Source of the DNA: an uncultured Pelagibacteraceae bacterium
Lineage (GTDB): Bacteria > Pseudomonadota > Alphaproteobacteria > Pelagibacterales > Pelagibacteraceae
Assembly: GCA_902601895.1 (NCBI GenBank)
Contig: CACKOU010000001.1
Location: forward strand, 80,688-144,687
Reading direction: 5' to 3'
Length of the DNA stretch: 64,000 nt
The notes under the pieces are model-generated. The model saw nothing but the letters and a program-made list of their open reading frames with translations. It did not search any database and was not told where the DNA came from. Shown here one piece after another: positions 16,704 through 27,866 of this stretch. How positions within the stretch are numbered: position 1 is the stretch's first letter; every line of letters begins with the position of its first letter. Made by a program: the position numbers and the translations under genes.

Positions 16704-18014
16704 TTAATCAAAAAGAATTGGTCTACCGGATGGATCTCCCAAAATTTTATCCTCTTTCATTTTAATATCACCATTAATAATTGTATAAACTGGCGAGCCT
16801 TTAAACTTATAACCATCAAATGGGCTCCATCCACACTTACTGTGAATATTTTCATTTCTGATTTCTATAGTTCTATTCATATCTATTATTGTAAAATCAG
16901 CATCATAATCTTTTTTGATAAAACCTTTATTTTTAATACCAAATACAGAAACTGGGTTTTCACAAAGAAGTTTAATTAGTTGATCTAATGTAAGTTTTTT
17001 GTCATTCACATGATTTAGCATAACCGGTAATAATGTTTGTACACCTGGCATACCAGACGGCGACTGAGGATATTCTTTTAATTTATTTTCTTTTAAATGA
17101 GGTGCATGGTCTGAACCTATAGTATCATTATAGTTATTTCTAATAGCATACCACAGTCTGTCATAATGAGACTTGTCTCTTAAAGGAGGGTTCATCTGAG
17201 CGAAGGTACCAAGTTTGTCATAACAATCTGGTGCATATATTGTTAAATGCTGGGGGGTAATTTCAAAAGTTATGTTTCCTTTATTTTGAGATAAGAAATC
17301 TACTTCTTCTTTTGTTGTCACATGTAATATATGTGCTTTTTTATTAAGTCTTTTTGCAATCCTAACAATCCTTCTTGTAGATGACATAGCACATTCTTCA
17401 TTCCTCCATACAGGATGAGTATGAACGTTACCTTTTTCAATTAATTTTTTTCTCAAGTTAATTATTTCTTCATCTTCAGAATGAACTGCAACTATTTTTG
17501 AAGTATTCTGAAAGACTGTTTCAATATCTTCTTCTTTATCAACCAAAAGATTTCCAGTTGACGATCCAGCAAAAAGTTTTACGCCACAACAACCATCTAA
17601 GCCTTTAAGCTTTGCTAAATCAGAGGAATTATCTGGAGTTGCTCCAAAATAAAATGCGTAGTTTGAATACATTCTATTTTTTGCTAGATTTAACTTATTA
17701 TTAAATTCTTTCATATTTGCAGTGGGCGGATTTGTATTTGGCATCTCAAAAACACTTGTAATACCACCGGCAATAGCTGCTTTACTTCCAGTATGTAAGT
17801 CCTCCGCATTAGTTGATCCAGGCTCACGGAAATGGACTTGAGTATCCATACAACCAGGTAAAACTAGCAAATTGCTTACATCAATAGTTTCTTTGCTTTT
17901 TTCATTATTTAAATCACCAATTATTGAGATTTTTTCATTTTGAATTCCAATGTTAGTCTTACTAATTTTTCCATCGATATAACACTCTCCATTTTTTATA
18001 ATAAGATCTAACAT
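16704..18014 (-). CDS. pyrC: Dihydroorotase (class I type)
   Basis: This cyclic amidohydrolase closes carbamoyl-aspartate to dihydroorotate, the third step of pyrimidine synthesis. Zinc ligands are seen in D-T-Q-V-H-F-R-E-P-G near residue 60, the lysine to be carboxylated in GVKLFAGSS, histidines in AVHSEDEE and HILHVTT, and the catalytic aspartate in SDHAPH. The length of 436 residues and the HFREPG motif fit class I (PyrC of Bacillus type) rather than the short E. coli type. Hydantoinase or allantoinase is possible but less likely. carAB, the first step of the pathway, is also in this window. Confidence 0.85.
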   Translation of the reverse strand: MLDLIIKNGECYIDGKISKTNIGIQNEKISIIGDLNNEKSKETIDVSNLLVLPGCMDTQVHFREPGSTNAEDLHTGSKAAIAGGITSVFEMPNTNPPTANMKEFNNKLNLAKNRMYSNYAFYFGATPDNSSDLAKLKGLDGCCGVKLFAGSSTGNLLVDKEEDIETVFQNTSKIVAVHSEDEEIINLRKKLIEKGNVHTHPVWRNEECAMSSTRRIVRIAKRLNKKAHILHVTTKEEVDFLSQNKGNITFEITPQHLTIYAPDCYDKLGTFAQMNPPLRDKSHYDRLWYAIRNNYNDTIGSDHAPHLKENKLKEYPQSPSGMPGVQTLLPVMLNHVNDKKLTLDQLIKLLCENPVSVFGIKNKGFIKKDYDADFTIIDMNRTIEIRNENIHSKCGWSPFDGYKFKGSPVYTIINGDIKMKEDKILGDPSGRPILFD

Positions 18015-18057
18015 TTTATGAAATTGTTACTATATTATAATCTTGAAGCAATCAATC

Positions 18058-18948
18058 ATGAAAAAAAATAATGTTTATATCTTAGAGGAGAGAGGACTCT
18101 TGTATGTTTCGGGAGAAGACTGTAAAGAATTTTTACAAAATATAATTACAAACAATATCAATAAAGTAGATGAAAAAAATTCATGTTTCTCTGCTTTGCT
18201 TACTCCACAGGGAAAATATTTATATGATTTTAATATATTAAAACATAAATCTGGATATTTTTTAGATTGTGAAAAGAAAAATATTGATAATTTATTTTAT
18301 CAATTAAATTTATATAAACTTAGATCAAAAGTAGAAATTTTAAATTTAAGTAATGAATTTGTAATTGCAGTTATTAGTAAAGAAAAATTTTTAGATATGG
18401 AAAACTCAAGTTCTAATGTTGGTTGTACAATTAAATTTAGAGAAGATAGTATTTTTTTAGATCCAAGAAATATAGAGCTAGGAGCAAGAATAGTAACTAA
18501 TTTAGAAAAATTATATTTATCATTAAAAAAACTTGGACTTCAAAGTGCAGATAAAAACGAATATTACAAATTGTGTCATGAAATTGGTATTCCACAGAAT
18601 AATACTGAAAATCTTCAAAATAAACTTTTTGGTATTGAGTGTAACTTTGACGAATTAAATGCAATAGATTTTAAAAAAGGCTGTTACGTAGGTCAGGAAA
18701 ATACTGCCAGAATTAAGTTAAAAGATAAATTAAATAAACGTCTTCTACCAATTGAAGTAATAGAAGGCGATTTAGAATATGACATCATATCAGTTGAGAA
18801 TGATAAAATAGGAAAAGTATTGATAAATGATGATTATCCGTACGCTCTTATCAAAGTTAAAAATGAAAAATTTGATTTTGGTAAAACTTTTAATTGTGGC
18901 TCTGCTAAAGTTAAAATCAAGAAACCTGATTGGCTACAAATTACTTAA
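18058..18948 (+). CDS. ygfZ: YgfZ/GcvT-like folate-binding protein
   Basis: The signature KKGCYVGQEN near residue 215 (K-G-C-Y-x-G-Q-E) identifies the YgfZ/IBA57 family, which supports Fe-S enzymes such as MiaB in a folate-dependent way. The N-terminal domain resembles the aminomethyltransferase fold. I use the ATG at 18058; an upstream in-frame TTG at 18043 would add five residues. The length, 296 residues, is normal. It is divergent from dihydroorotase, and its end overlaps the MazG-like gene on the other strand by 8 bases. Confidence 0.88.
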   Translation: MKKNNVYILEERGLLYVSGEDCKEFLQNIITNNINKVDEKNSCFSALLTPQGKYLYDFNILKHKSGYFLDCEKKNIDNLFYQLNLYKLRSKVEILNLSNEFVIAVISKEKFLDMENSSSNVGCTIKFREDSIFLDPRNIELGARIVTNLEKLYLSLKKLGLQSADKNEYYKLCHEIGIPQNNTENLQNKLFGIECNFDELNAIDFKKGCYVGQENTARIKLKDKLNKRLLPIEVIEGDLEYDIISVENDKIGKVLINDDYPYALIKVKNEKFDFGKTFNCGSAKVKIKKPDWLQIT

Positions 18949-19312
18949 TAAATTTAGATAAATCTGGTTTAAAATAATTTGGACCTTTCATAACTTTGCC
19001 TTGATCATTGAAAATAGGTTTAGCATCATCTCCGAGTTTACTCATATTAGAATTTTGAACTTCTTCAAAACACGCATCTAAATTAATACCAAATGCATGC
19101 CCAGCACCATATGTAACATACAAAATATCTGTTAAAGCATCAGCAACTTCCAAAAGATCTTTATTATCTAAAGCCTGTTTAAATTCATCTAGTTCTTCTT
19201 TAATCAAATTATATCTTAGCTCATTTATTTTAGGAGAGCTAAATGAAGGTGATGATTTTACTTCTTGCCCAAAAGTCTCCATAAAATTTTTTACTTTTTG
19301 AAAATTTGTCAT
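18941..19312 (-). CDS. MazG-like nucleotide pyrophosphohydrolase
   Basis: The 123-residue protein is all-alpha and carries the EELDEF...EVADALTDILYVTYGAG pattern; the E-x-x-E and E-x-x-D helices bind magnesium in MazG/HisE-type NTP pyrophosphatases. A C-terminal GKVMKGPNYFKPD segment is typical of the phosphoribosyl-ATP-pyrophosphohydrolase-like single-gene subgroup. It probably cleans non-canonical dNTPs. It stands alone, facing fumC across a 61-bp gap. Confidence 0.78.
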   Translation of the reverse strand: MTNFQKVKNFMETFGQEVKSSPSFSSPKINELRYNLIKEELDEFKQALDNKDLLEVADALTDILYVTYGAGHAFGINLDACFEEVQNSNMSKLGDDAKPIFNDQGKVMKGPNYFKPDLSKFIK

Positions 19313-19373
19313 TTTACTCCTGTAAGATTATTAAAAACTAGTATATAAATTATTTGGTTAATTATTCAAATAA

Positions 19374-20762
19374 ATGAAAACAAGAAAAGAATTCGACAGC
19401 ATAGGTGGTATTAACGTTCCAAATGACAAATATTGGGGCGCATCCACACAAAGATCAAAAAAATTTTTTAATATAGGTAAAATATTCGTCCCATCATCAA
19501 TAATAAGATCTATAGCAATTATTAAGAGAAGTGCTGCGATAGTTCACATGAAAGATAAGTTAATACCCTCTCAAATTGCAAAAGCTATTATTAAGGCTTC
19601 AAATGAGGTAATCGCCGGGAAGATGGAGGAGAATTTTCCATTAAAAGTTTGGCAAACTGGCTCTGGAACCCAAACAAATATGAATGTTAATGAGGTAATT
19701 GCAAATAGAGCTATAGAAATATTAAAAGGAAAAAAAGGATCAAAAAATCCAGTCCATCCAAATGATCATGTGAATAAATCTCAATCAACAAATGATGTGT
19801 TTCCAACTGCAATGCATATTTCTGTGGCAACCGAGACTATCAATAAACTTTTACCAAGTTTAAATTTATTGAGAGTTTTGTTGGGGAAAAAAAGTAAAGA
19901 ATTCAAAAAAATTGTTAAGATAGGAAGGACACATCTTCAAGATGCAACTCCTCTATCACTTGGTCAAGAATTCTCCGGTTATTATGAGCAAGTAAGTAAA
20001 AGCATTGATAGAATAAAATATTGTTTGGAGGATATTTATTATTTGGCTCAGGGAGGAACTGCTGTTGGAACTGGAATAAATACAAAAAAAAATTTTGATA
20101 AAAAGATTGTAAAAGAAATAAGAAAGTATTGTAGATTACAATTTAAACCTGCACCAAATAAATTTTCTGAACTAGCAGCACATGATGCAATAGTAAATTT
20201 TTCTGGTTCGTTAAATACGTGCGCTGTAGCTTTGATGAAGATTTCAAATGATATAAGGTTTTTAGGCTCGGGGCCGAGAGCAGGCTATGGAGAACTTTTG
20301 TTACCAGAAAATGAACCTGGGTCATCTATAATGCCTGGAAAAGTTAATCCAACACAATGTGAAGCAGTCACAATGGTTTGTGCAAAAGTAATAGGAAACC
20401 ATACAGGTATAAGCGTTGCTGGTAGTCATGGACACTTCGAATTAAATGTTTTTAAACCATTAATTGCCTATAATGTCTTACAATCAATTGATATTTTGGC
20501 TGATAGCGTAAAAAATTTCAGTTTGTATTGCGTGAAAGGAATTAGAGCGAACAAAAAAAAGATCAAAGAATACTTAGATAACTCTTTAATGTTAGTCACA
20601 GCATTAGCTCCAAGAATAGGTTACGATAATGCTGCAAAAATAGCTAAAAAGGCTTTGAAGAATAATACAAAGTTAAAACATGAAGCAATTAAATCAGGTT
20701 TAATTACAGAAAAAGAATTTAATTTTTTGGTAGATCCTTTAAAAATGATAAAACCAAATTAA
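19374..20762 (+). CDS. fumC: Fumarate hydratase class II
   Basis: FumC converts fumarate and malate in the TCA cycle without an Fe-S cluster. The superfamily signature [15 protein letters not shown] holds the mobile catalytic serine loop near residue 318. [14 protein letters not shown] and [10 protein letters not shown] are the other two active-site regions. The length, 462 residues, is standard. It starts with ATG and the last 4 bases overlap the convergent AsmA-like gene. Confidence 0.96.
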   Translation: MKTRKEFDSIGGINVPNDKYWGASTQRSKKFFNIGKIFVPSSIIRSIAIIKRSAAIVHMKDKLIPSQIAKAIIKASNEVIAGKMEENFPLKVWQTGSGTQTNMNVNEVIANRAIEILKGKKGSKNPVHPNDHVNKSQSTNDVFPTAMHISVATETINKLLPSLNLLRVLLGKKSKEFKKIVKIGRTHLQDATPLSLGQEFSGYYEQVSKSIDRIKYCLEDIYYLAQGGTAVGTGINTKKNFDKKIVKEIRKYCRLQFKPAPNKFSELAAHDAIVNFSGSLNTCAVALMKISNDIRFLGSGPRAGYGELLLPENEPGSSIMPGKVNPTQCEAVTMVCAKVIGNHTGISVAGSHGHFELNVFKPLIAYNVLQSIDILADSVKNFSLYCVKGIRANKKKIKEYLDNSLMLVTALAPRIGYDNAAKIAKKALKNNTKLKHEAIKSGLITEKEFNFLVDPLKMIKPN

Positions 20763-22126
20763 TCGATTATTTTTCTAATTGATGCTCTAAGATTTTGGAT
20801 ATTTTTTATAGGAAAATTTAGATTAGATTTTTCAAAATTTTTTAGGTTATTAATTTTTACATTTGAAATAATAAATTCTGTATCATTAATACTTTTTTCT
20901 AAATCAAAATCAATTTGGTCGATTTTTTTTGCTTTTTTTGATGAAATCTGGAAAGCTTTAGCAAATTCAATATGATTGTTAATTTCTAATTTATTATTTG
21001 ATTTAAATTTTATCTCATCTTTACTTTTTATAAATTTCAATTTCGAATTCAAAACACCTATATTCTTTACATCAAAGCTTGCATTTCTCATTAAAATTTT
21101 CTTTTCATTTATAATAAAATCTACTTCACCTTGATTAATTAATTTATTATTAAGATTATTAAATTTTACTTTGAAAATCCCATTTAAATTTCCTACGTAA
21201 TTTTTGTTATACATTATTAGATTTAATAAAAAATTATCTATAATTTTATCTATTTTTTTATTTTTTATATTGAAACTAATATCAAAATAAAACGGATTTA
21301 AATCAATGTTACCGTCAATATTAAAATTTAAATTTTTTTTATTAGGAGAACTGACGTCAATTTTATAATTATTAAAATTAATATTATATTCTAATTTATC
21401 TCTTGCATAATTAATATAACTTTTAATATTAAACTTATTTTTTTCTTCATATTTAAAAATATTGTTTATTTCAATTTTTGGATTAAATAATCTTATATTA
21501 TGACTGCTGATCAGTGGTTTTTTGTAACTTCTTGTCCAGTTAGATTTAAAATCTAATCCAAATAATTTTCCATCGATAAAAAAAATTTTATTTTTTATTT
21601 TATCATTAATTTTATAAGTAATTTTCTTAATTGGGGATATTAAAATTACTTCATCTTTGTCATTTTTTATAAATATTTTGGAATTTTTTAAAATTATTGG
21701 ATTATTTATTTTTTTATATAAATGATTTCTTATGCTTTTTATTTCAGACAGCTTTAACTCTAAATTTGTATTTGAGATTTCAGCTGAAATAATATTTTCA
21801 AAAGATGTTAAATAAATGTCTCTTAAAGAAATAAATATTTTTAGATTTTTTGTGAATATTAAATCTTTACTTTTCTCATTTTTTTTCAATTTTAATGAAG
21901 CATTTTCTACTAATAGGTGAGGTTTTGGAAATGGCTTGTAGGAAATTTTACCCGATGTATCCAGATAAATGTGAAAATTTTTATAAAAATTTTTTTTTAA
22001 TTTTAGAACTTTGCTTTCATAATTGAATAAAACTGGTAAAGATAAAAGAGTAAATGAAGAAAAGGTTATAATTATTATAATTAAAATTAATGAAAAATTT
22101 ATTTTATTTTGCTTAATTTTATTCAT
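20759..22126 (-). CDS. AsmA-like membrane-anchored protein
   Basis: A single N-terminal hydrophobic helix (residues 13-33) is followed by about 420 residues of alternating short beta strands very rich in lysine, asparagine and isoleucine. This fits the AsmA/YhdP-type proteins that sit in the inner membrane and face the periplasm, where family members aid outer-membrane assembly or lipid transport. The similarity is weak and partly by architecture. It is transcribed alone, divergent from the helicase gene. Confidence 0.55.
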   Translation of the reverse strand: MNKIKQNKINFSLILIIIIITFSSFTLLSLPVLFNYESKVLKLKKNFYKNFHIYLDTSGKISYKPFPKPHLLVENASLKLKKNEKSKDLIFTKNLKIFISLRDIYLTSFENIISAEISNTNLELKLSEIKSIRNHLYKKINNPIILKNSKIFIKNDKDEVILISPIKKITYKINDKIKNKIFFIDGKLFGLDFKSNWTRSYKKPLISSHNIRLFNPKIEINNIFKYEEKNKFNIKSYINYARDKLEYNINFNNYKIDVSSPNKKNLNFNIDGNIDLNPFYFDISFNIKNKKIDKIIDNFLLNLIMYNKNYVGNLNGIFKVKFNNLNNKLINQGEVDFIINEKKILMRNASFDVKNIGVLNSKLKFIKSKDEIKFKSNNKLEINNHIEFAKAFQISSKKAKKIDQIDFDLEKSINDTEFIISNVKINNLKNFEKSNLNFPIKNIQNLRASIRKIID

Positions 22127-22158
22127 AAAAACTCATAGGATTTATACAATAAAAGTTA

Positions 22159-24183
22159 ATGTTAAATACGGATTATTTGTCAAATTTAAATGAAAAGCAA
22201 CAAGAAGCGGTAATTCACCTTAATGGACCACTTCTGATTGTGGCTGGAGCCGGATCTGGTAAAACTAAAGTTTTAACTTCTAGAATTGTTCACATAATTA
22301 GGACACATAAGGCATTCTCTAATCAAATTCTTGCTGTTACTTTCACAAATAAAGCGGCAAAAGAAATGCAAATGAGAGTCTCAAAACTTCTTAAAAAAGA
22401 AGCAACAGGTCTACCTTGGCTTGGAACATTTCATTCAATAAGTGCAAAGATTTTGAGAAAACATGCTGAAGCAATAGGATTAAAATCAAATTTTACAATT
22501 ATAGATCAAGATGATCAAATAAGATTAATTAAAAATATTTGTAAATCAGAGAATATAGACGTAAAAAAAATATCTCCAAAATATATTTTAGCAGTTATAG
22601 ATAAATGGAAAAATAAAGGACTTTATCCTGAAGAAGTTATAATAAAAAAAAATCAAAATTTGGAAAAAAGCTTTTTATCTATATACAAAATATATCAGCA
22701 AAAACTTTTAGATTTAAACTGTGCTGATTTTAGTGACTTGATATTACATACAGTAAAAATTTTAAGAAAATATCCTGACATAACTTCTTTATATTCAAAA
22801 AAGTTTAAATATATCTTAGTGGATGAATATCAAGATACAAATTTCATACAAAGTGAATGGCTTAAAATCTTAGCGACGAAGAACAAAAATATATGCTGTG
22901 TTGGAGATGATGATCAATCAATCTATAGTTGGAGAGGTGCTGAAATCAAGAATTTTTTGGAATTTGATAAAATTTATAAAGATACGAAAATAATCAGATT
23001 AGAAAAAAATTATAGATCAACTCAAAATATTTTAAATGTTGCGTCTAAGCTGATTGAAAATAATCAGAGTAGAGTTGGCAAAACATTATATACTAATCAA
23101 GAAGATGGTGAACCTGTGTCTTTAGATTGTTTCAGAAATGTAAAAGATGAAGCTATAGAAGTAAGTTCATCAATAGAAAACTATAAAAAAGAATATTCTT
23201 TAAATGAAATAGCCATTTTGGTTAGAGCAATATTTCAAACTAGAGAATTTGAGGAAAGGTTTTTAAAAGTAGGCATACCTTATAGAATTATTGGAGGTAT
23301 CAAATTTTATGAGAGAGCAGAAATAAAAGATTGTATTGCTTATCTTAGATGTATTCACCAACCGAAGGATGATCTATCATTTGAGAGGATTATTAATGTT
23401 CCAAAAAGATCAATTGGAGATACTACAATTAAAATTATTTCTGAATTTGCAAAAAAAAATAATTTTTCGCTTGAAAATGCTTCTAGGAAATTAATTGAAT
23501 TAAATAAAATTAAACCTAAGACAAAAATTGGACTAACCTCGTTATTGAATCTACTAAGTAAATGGAGAGATGACTTAAAAAAAAGAATTAATCACAATAA
23601 GTTGCTGCAAACTGTTCTAGATGAGTCGGGATACAGTGAAATGTTAAAAAATAAAAAAGATTTTGAAAATGAGAATAGACTTGAAAATATTAAAGAATTG
23701 TTAAGTGCTATGAAAGAATTCGATAACCTAGAAAGTTTTTTGGAGCATGTTGCACTTGCAACATCATTAGATCAGGATTGGGAAAATGAAAAAGTAAATT
23801 TAATGACTTTACATGCTTCTAAAGGATTAGAGTTTGAAGTAGTTTATTTACCTGGATGGGAAGAAGGATTATTTCCTCATCAAAAGAGTATAGAGGAAAA
23901 AGGTGAGAGTGGATTAGAAGAGGAGAGAAGACTTGCCTATGTAGGTCTTACTAGGGCAAAAAAGTTGGCAAAAATCTCATTCTCAATGAATAGATTTTAT
24001 CAAGGAGATTGGATAGATAGCATGGCCTCAAGATTTGTTGATGAATTACCAGATAAGTTTATAAAAAAAAATAATAGTTTTGTTGAACAGGATGAAAACG
24101 AATTTGAATTTAATCAAGATACTGAATTTGAAAACGAAATAAGAAGTCCAGGATGGATTAGATACCAAAAAAAACTAAAGTGA
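22159..24183 (+). CDS. uvrD: UvrD/PcrA-type superfamily 1 DNA helicase
   Basis: This is a 3'-5' DNA helicase for excision and mismatch repair. Helicase motifs are in order: Q motif (NEKQQEAV), Walker A AGAGSGKT near residue 30, TFTNKAAKEM (Ia), VDEYQDTN (II), VGDDDQSIYSWRGA (III), LEKNYRS (IV), MTLHASKGLEFEVVYLPG (V) and EERRLAYVGLTRAKK (VI). At 674 residues it lacks part of the usual C-terminal tail that binds RNA polymerase in PcrA. Its stop overlaps the GTG start of the peptidase gene. Confidence 0.93.
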   Translation: MLNTDYLSNLNEKQQEAVIHLNGPLLIVAGAGSGKTKVLTSRIVHIIRTHKAFSNQILAVTFTNKAAKEMQMRVSKLLKKEATGLPWLGTFHSISAKILRKHAEAIGLKSNFTIIDQDDQIRLIKNICKSENIDVKKISPKYILAVIDKWKNKGLYPEEVIIKKNQNLEKSFLSIYKIYQQKLLDLNCADFSDLILHTVKILRKYPDITSLYSKKFKYILVDEYQDTNFIQSEWLKILATKNKNICCVGDDDQSIYSWRGAEIKNFLEFDKIYKDTKIIRLEKNYRSTQNILNVASKLIENNQSRVGKTLYTNQEDGEPVSLDCFRNVKDEAIEVSSSIENYKKEYSLNEIAILVRAIFQTREFEERFLKVGIPYRIIGGIKFYERAEIKDCIAYLRCIHQPKDDLSFERIINVPKRSIGDTTIKIISEFAKKNNFSLENASRKLIELNKIKPKTKIGLTSLLNLLSKWRDDLKKRINHNKLLQTVLDESGYSEMLKNKKDFENENRLENIKELLSAMKEFDNLESFLEHVALATSLDQDWENEKVNLMTLHASKGLEFEVVYLPGWEEGLFPHQKSIEEKGESGLEEERRLAYVGLTRAKKLAKISFSMNRFYQGDWIDSMASRFVDELPDKFIKKNNSFVEQDENEFEFNQDTEFENEIRSPGWIRYQKKLK

Positions 24184-25856
24184 TAAAAAGTATTAAAAAA
24201 TTTATTAATAAAAACAGTTTAGATGGATATGTATTGCCAAAAAATGACAATTATTTCACTGAGTATTCAAAAACAAATAATTTAAAAAAAGTTACAAACT
24301 TTACTGGATCTGCTGGATTTGCATTAATTTTAAAAAATGAAAATTACTTGTTTGTTGATGGCAGATACACTCTTCAAGCAAAGAGACAAACTAAAAATAA
24401 TTTTATTATAAAGGAAATTCCTAAAGAGTGGCCTAAAAATTTAACATTTATAAAAAATTATAATATCGGATTTGATCCAAAACTTTTTACAGAAAATATT
24501 TTACATAAATACTTTGATAGAAAAGTAAATTTAATAGCAAAACCATTTTACTTTAAAAATACAAAAAAAGATAGAAGATCAAATTTTTTTTTTTTAAATA
24601 AATCTATTACTGGTCAAGAATCAAAAAATAAGATTAATCAAGTAATTAATTTTTTAAAAAAAAATAAAATTGATTATTTATATATGAGCGCGAGTGAAAA
24701 TGTTTGTTGGCTTTTAAATATTAGAGGATATGATTTACCCAATTCACCTTTGGCTAATTGCAAAATAATAATTTGTGATAAAAAAGAAATATATCTTTTT
24801 ACAGATATAAAAAAAATTTCAAATATTAGGAAAAAACTAAAAAAAAATATTAAATTTTTTAATGAGGATGAATTTTTTAAAGTAATAAATCATTTAAAAA
24901 TTGGGACATTTTGTATAGACGATAAAACTTGTTCTACTTATGAAGAGTCATTAATAAAAAGTAAATTTAAAATTCTACAGAGAAATGATCCTGTTTATTA
25001 TCTTAAATCATTAAAAAATAAAACGGAAATTAAAAATATGATTAATTGTCATGTCACTGATGGTGTAGCTTTAACTAAATTTATGTATTGGTTTAAGAAA
25101 CTTAATAAGGAAATAAATGAAAAAAAAATAGAATTGAAATTAGAAAACTTAAGGAGAAAATCTAAAAGTTATTTGTATCCAAGTTTTGATACTATTGCAG
25201 GATCAGGTCCAAACGGTTCAATAATACATTATAAATCTAATAAAAAAACAAATAGAAAACTAAAAAAAAATGATATTTTACTTTTAGACTCTGGTGGACA
25301 ATACAAATGGGGAACTACAGATGTAACCAGAACTATGTGTCTAGGAAAAGTATCTAATGAAATTAAGAATAATTTTACAAGAGTTCTGAAAGGGCATATT
25401 GCGGTTGTAAGTGCCAACCTAAACAAAAAATCCACTGGAGAAGAGCTTGATAAAGTTGCAAGAATATCTCTTAGAGAAAAAGGTTTAGATTATTCACATG
25501 GGACAGGTCATGGAGTTGGTTTTTTTTTAAATGTGCATGAAGGTCCACAGGGGATTTATAAACAAAATAAGGTTATACTAAAAGAAGGAATGATTTTAAG
25601 TAATGAACCTGGCTATTATTTAGAAAACAAGTATGGAATAAGAATTGAAAATTTAATTTATGTAAAATACGAAAAAAAAAAATTAATATTTAGGAATCTT
25701 ACTTTGGCACCAATTGATGTTGATCTAATAAATTTTAAAATGTTAACAAAATTTGAAAAGAAATACTTATTTGACTATCATTTATATGTTTACAAAAAAA
25801 TTTCTAGTTTTCTTAATGAAAATGAAAAAAAATGGTTAGTAAAACTAATTAAGTAA
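24180..25856 (+). CDS. Xaa-Pro aminopeptidase (M24B family)
   Basis: A cytosolic metalloenzyme removing N-terminal residues before proline. The five metal ligands are visible: two aspartates in LLDSGGQYKWGTTDVTRTM, a histidine in SHGTGHGVGFFLNVHEGP, and glutamates in NEPGYY and GIRIENL. The 558 residues match the three-domain long form related to eukaryotic APP1, with two creatinase-like N-terminal domains. It starts with GTG, overlapping the helicase stop by 4 bases (GTGA), so the two are coupled. Its end overlaps convergent ligA by 12 bases. Confidence 0.9.
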   Translation: MIKSIKKFINKNSLDGYVLPKNDNYFTEYSKTNNLKKVTNFTGSAGFALILKNENYLFVDGRYTLQAKRQTKNNFIIKEIPKEWPKNLTFIKNYNIGFDPKLFTENILHKYFDRKVNLIAKPFYFKNTKKDRRSNFFFLNKSITGQESKNKINQVINFLKKNKIDYLYMSASENVCWLLNIRGYDLPNSPLANCKIIICDKKEIYLFTDIKKISNIRKKLKKNIKFFNEDEFFKVINHLKIGTFCIDDKTCSTYEESLIKSKFKILQRNDPVYYLKSLKNKTEIKNMINCHVTDGVALTKFMYWFKKLNKEINEKKIELKLENLRRKSKSYLYPSFDTIAGSGPNGSIIHYKSNKKTNRKLKKNDILLLDSGGQYKWGTTDVTRTMCLGKVSNEIKNNFTRVLKGHIAVVSANLNKKSTGEELDKVARISLREKGLDYSHGTGHGVGFFLNVHEGPQGIYKQNKVILKEGMILSNEPGYYLENKYGIRIENLIYVKYEKKKLIFRNLTLAPIDVDLINFKMLTKFEKKYLFDYHLYVYKKISSFLNENEKKWLVKLIK

Positions 25857-27857
25857 TTTAATAAAATCTTTTTGTGTAAGAATTTTTATATTTAAATTTT
25901 TTGCCTTATCAACTTTACTTTTTGTTGGATTTTCCCCAATAACCAAATAATCTAGATTTTTGCTAACTGAACTAACAGTATTACCTGAATTTTTTTCTAT
26001 TAAAGATTTAGCTTCAGCTCTGCTTATGCCATCTAACTTACCAGTGAACATAAATGACTTTTCTTTAAGTTTTCCATTTGAGTCAATTTTTTTTACTTCA
26101 ATATGTAAAATTTCATTAAGATCATATAAAATTTTTAAATTTGATTGCAAAGAAAAATATTTCTCTAAAGAATTCATTTGAGTTTCTCCAATACCATCTA
26201 TATTTAAAAACTCATTGAATTTTTTTTCTTTTATTATTTTGAATAAATTTGAAATACTTTTTACTTTGTCAGTAATAAGTTTTGCATTTTCCATGCCGAT
26301 GTGTCTTATCCCTAGAGCATAGATAAGTTTTTGAAGTGTGACATTTTTTGATTTTTCAATTGAAGCTCTCAGATTATAAACTGATAATTCACCCCAACCT
26401 TCAAGCTTTTTAATTTTGTTATAATCTAGTTTAAAAATATCTTGTGGTTTTTTTATAAAATTTAATTCCCAAAATTTTTCAATAACCTTTTTTCCTAAAC
26501 CATCTATATTTAAAGCCTCTTTAGATATAAAATGCTTTAATTTTTCAACTGCAATCCTTTCACATCCAAATCCATCATTTGTACACCTTCTAACGGCATC
26601 ATATTTTTTTGTGGTTTTATTAAATTCTTTAACTGTACTTGATCCGCAAGATGGACAAATTATTGGAAAAGAGTAAATTTTTGAGTCCTTTGATCGTTTA
26701 CTTTTGTCTACTTCTATCACATGTGGAATTACATCTCCCGCCCTTTCAATTTTAATAACATCTCCAACTCTTATATCTTTTCTAGAAATTTCATCTTCAT
26801 TATGTAAGGATGCATTTGCAACTATTACTCCACCTATATTAACAGGCTCAACCTTTGCAACAGGTGTTAACGCTCCAGTTCTTCCTACCTGTATTTCAAT
26901 AGTTAATATTTTTGTATTTGCTGTGTCTGCAGAAAATTTATGGGCTATCGCCCATCTTGGTGAATTTGAAGTAAAACCAAGTCTCTCTTGTAAATTCAAA
27001 TCATTTACTTTGTAAACCAATCCATCAACATCGTAATCTAAATTAAATCTTTTACTTTCAAATTGTTGATGAAATTTAATTATTTCCTTAAGATTTGGAA
27101 ATATTTTATTGTCTTTATTAGTTTTAAAACCCCATTTCTTTAATTGGTCAAGAAATTCTGATTGACTTTTGCAAAAATTATTTTTGAAATAACCAAATGT
27201 ATACGCTATAAAATTGAGAGGGATTTTTTTTGTCTCATTAGGATCTTTTTGTCTTAACGATCCAGAAGCAGCATTTCTTGGGTTTGCAAATTTATCTTTG
27301 ATTTTTATAAAATTTGCTTTTTTTATAAAAACTTCACCCCTTATTTCAATTTCTGAAGGGAAATCTCTATCCTTAATTTTAAGAGGTATATCTTTAATTG
27401 TTTTTAAATTTTCAGTGATTACCTCACCAACCTTGCCGTCGCCTCTAGAGACTCCATATACTAATTGGTTATTTATGTAAGTAAGTGATGCTGATATACC
27501 ATCAATTTTAGGTTCTACACTATAATAAAATTTCTTTTTATTATTTAAGAAATTAAATATTTTTTTTTCAAAATTAAACAAATCCTCTTCAGAAAATCCA
27601 TTAGACAAAGATAACATTTGAACTTTATGGGTATACTTATCAAACGACTTTGAGGGCTTAGATCCTACTAAGTTCGATACGGAAAATTTTCCAATAATAT
27701 TTGGGTTATTTTTTTCTATTTCTAATATTTCTTTTTTAAGTTTATCAAAATCTGCATCAGATATTTTAGGAGAATTTTTTTCAAAATATAATTTATTATG
27801 TTTTTTAAGTGTATTTAATTTTAGTATATATTTTTTTTTTAATTTATTGCTACTCAT
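25845..27857 (-). CDS. ligA: NAD+-dependent DNA ligase
   Basis: LigA seals nicks in replication and repair. The adenylated lysine is in the EPKIDG motif, near residue 112. Further landmarks are the RGDGKVGE and NPRNAASGSLRQ motifs, a four-cysteine zinc finger (CPSCGS to CTNDGFGC), helix-hairpin-helix repeats, and a C-terminal BRCT domain (residues about 590-670). Its length of 670 residues is normal. It ends the dcw-linked minus-strand run, 9 bases after bamD, in the place where recN often lies between them. Confidence 0.97.
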   Translation of the reverse strand: MSSNKLKKKYILKLNTLKKHNKLYFEKNSPKISDADFDKLKKEILEIEKNNPNIIGKFSVSNLVGSKPSKSFDKYTHKVQMLSLSNGFSEEDLFNFEKKIFNFLNNKKKFYYSVEPKIDGISASLTYINNQLVYGVSRGDGKVGEVITENLKTIKDIPLKIKDRDFPSEIEIRGEVFIKKANFIKIKDKFANPRNAASGSLRQKDPNETKKIPLNFIAYTFGYFKNNFCKSQSEFLDQLKKWGFKTNKDNKIFPNLKEIIKFHQQFESKRFNLDYDVDGLVYKVNDLNLQERLGFTSNSPRWAIAHKFSADTANTKILTIEIQVGRTGALTPVAKVEPVNIGGVIVANASLHNEDEISRKDIRVGDVIKIERAGDVIPHVIEVDKSKRSKDSKIYSFPIICPSCGSSTVKEFNKTTKKYDAVRRCTNDGFGCERIAVEKLKHFISKEALNIDGLGKKVIEKFWELNFIKKPQDIFKLDYNKIKKLEGWGELSVYNLRASIEKSKNVTLQKLIYALGIRHIGMENAKLITDKVKSISNLFKIIKEKKFNEFLNIDGIGETQMNSLEKYFSLQSNLKILYDLNEILHIEVKKIDSNGKLKEKSFMFTGKLDGISRAEAKSLIEKNSGNTVSSVSKNLDYLVIGENPTKSKVDKAKNLNIKILTQKDFIKLLN

Positions 27858-27866
27858 ACGATAATG

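Noticed and set aside
24580..24600. Long T run in the peptidase gene as a frameshift site
   Set aside because: The frame stays open on both sides and the protein aligns in motif order, so nothing is broken.
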